From Candidatus Anaerotignum merdipullorum (GTDB lineage Bacteria; Bacillota; Clostridia; Lachnospirales; Anaerotignaceae): 59,552 nucleotides of DNA. Position 1 is the first letter of the stretch. Each line of letters opens with the position of its first letter. The DNA lies in contig DXEB01000028.1 in assembly GCA_019115165.1 (NCBI GenBank), positions 1 through 59,552 of the forward strand, in the 5' to 3' direction. The notes under the pieces are model-generated. The model searched no databases and was not told where the DNA came from. It worked only from the letters and a program-made list of their open reading frames with translations. A program made the position numbers and the translations under genes. Of the stretch, positions 58,871 through 59,552 are shown in pieces.

Positions 58871-59268
58871 AGCTTGTCCTCAATTTGATCTTGTTTTTCC
58901 TGTTCTCTGATATATTTTTGAATCGTTGCTGTATTTCATCCGACCGTACTCACATAATATCCTGTCGCCCAGAAATTCCTATTTTCGAATTTATACTTCA
59001 GATTTACATGACGATTGAACATCATCTATATCGCACTTTTCTCTTTTAAGTATCCCTGCGATGCACTCATTTTCGATGGAATCTCTACCAGATAATGGAT
59101 ATGATCTGGCATCATATGACCTTCAATAATTTCTACATCTTTCCATTTATATAAATCCTTAATTATTTTTTGAATATCCGTTCTCAACTCATAATAAAAT
59201 TTTTTTCTATACTTTGGTGTAAATAAAAGCATCGTCCTTTCATCTGTAAAATATTTAGGCTTGAACAC
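58801..59268 (-). pseudogene. tnpA: IS200/IS605-family TnpA transposase, two in-frame stops
   Basis: One uninterrupted reading register of 156 codons, the usual TnpA length, but with TAG at 59026-59028 and TGA at 58936-58938. The HUH motif is present (PDHIHYLVEIP), as is the catalytic tyrosine region (FWATGYYVSTVG), followed by KYIREQEKQDQIEDKL. At the TAG relatives have a residue after GKSA/GYLKxKSA; the TGA comes right after the catalytic Tyr helix. Only the first 80 residues can be made without read-through. No tnpB is adjacent. Confidence 0.85.
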
Positions 59269-59552
59269 CCTTATTTTACAACAAGGACGATGCTTTTTGC
59301 TTAAACTTTAATCTCACCCGCAGAGCGGGCGGTTGTTAAAGGCTACTCTGCAGCCTTCGGCACTAAAGTAATAATCAAAACCACTAGTAAACTAGTGGTT
59401 TGAACAATCCCTAGAAGGGGCATTGCGTGCTTATTCCCCAAAAGGGAATATCGAAGATTTGGCATCGCATTACAATTACAGGCAGCCACTAAAAGTGGCT
59501 GTCTATTTTGCCTTATTCTCCTCTGCTACCCGTAAACGGGTCTGTGTACTCT
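59269..59552. repeat. Upstream end of the IS200-type element: array of small hairpins, cut by window edge
   Basis: Plus strand shows CCCGC/GCGGG, AACCACTAG-TAAA-CTAGTGGTT (59380-59401), CCCTAGAAGGGG, TTCCC-CAAAA-GGGAA, CAGCCACT-AAAA-GTGGCTG and ACCCG-TAAA-CGGGT. Each has a short stem and a 4-6 base A-rich loop. The AACCAC unit and the following CCCTA unit copy those at 58723-58768. The boundary of the element lies inside this array or beyond the window. Confidence 0.55.

Noticed and set aside
59269-59552. Possible CRISPR array in the hairpin-rich right end
   Set aside because: The short palindromes differ in sequence and spacing; there is no constant repeat with equal spacers and no cas gene.

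Overview
The window looks like chromosomal DNA of an endospore-forming, anaerobic member of the Clostridia (Bacillota), of moderate GC. The evidence is SpoVD- and SpoVE-type cell-wall genes, SigH, a clostridial fab gene order with FabK in place of FabI, T-box leaders, an [FeFe]-hydrogenase operon and strong AGGAGG ribosome sites. Genus cannot be fixed from sequence reading alone. Nearly all core genes lie on the minus strand.

Layout from left to right. (1) 1-6316: type II fatty-acid synthesis operon, transcribed fabH-acpP-fabK-fabD-fabG-fabF-accB-fabZ-accC, with accC running off the left edge. (2) 6457-9030: an ECF sigma factor with its zinc-finger anti-sigma, tRNA-Pro(CGG), an unrecognised small gene and a stand-alone B3/4-domain protein. 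(3) 9067-13652: aspS; a MarR gene with a membrane/cytidylate-kinase-like fusion; and a stand-alone paralogue of the kinase half. (4) 14141-17085: valS behind a T-box leader. (5) 17106-29900: division and cell-wall cluster mraZ-rsmH-ftsL-two PASTA penicillin-binding proteins-murE-murF-mraY-murD-spoVE, started from a promoter carrying three 10-bp-phased GTGG repeats typical of MraZ operators. (6) 30374-38940: an eight-gene aromatic amino-acid operon (aroF, tyrA, aroB, aroA, aroC, pheA, aroQ, aminotransferase). It is preceded by a clear transcription attenuator whose 22-residue leader peptide carries a Tyr-Phe-Tyr-Phe-Tyr run. (7) 39303-41752: an accessory stretch between tRNA-Pro(AGG) and tRNA-Thr, with one phage-type ORF6N gene. 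(8) 41753-48187: the conserved block ispF-cysE-cysS-mrnC-rlmB-yacP-sigH-tRNA-Thr, with a T-box before cysE and a yjdF gene behind a structured leader that can sequester its ribosome site. (9) 48408-52142: hydA and a NuoF/GltD-like flavoprotein partner. (10) 52410-59552: plus-strand accessory genes (aldehyde dehydrogenase, GT8 glycosyltransferase, M20 peptidase, DUF1989 protein, a small membrane protein), gene remnants, and a decayed IS200-type tnpA flanked by hairpin repeats.

The regulatory layer is the richest part. Several independent RNA-based switches can be read directly: two T-boxes, whose UGGN bases fit the discriminators of tRNA-Val and tRNA-Cys, one Phe/Tyr peptide-sensing attenuator and one candidate yjdF riboswitch. 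The best candidates for something undescribed are the Phe/Tyr attenuator over the whole shikimate-to-Phe/Tyr operon, tRNA-Pro with an A34 anticodon, the membrane/cytidylate-kinase fusion under MarR control, and the unusual hydrogenase partner.
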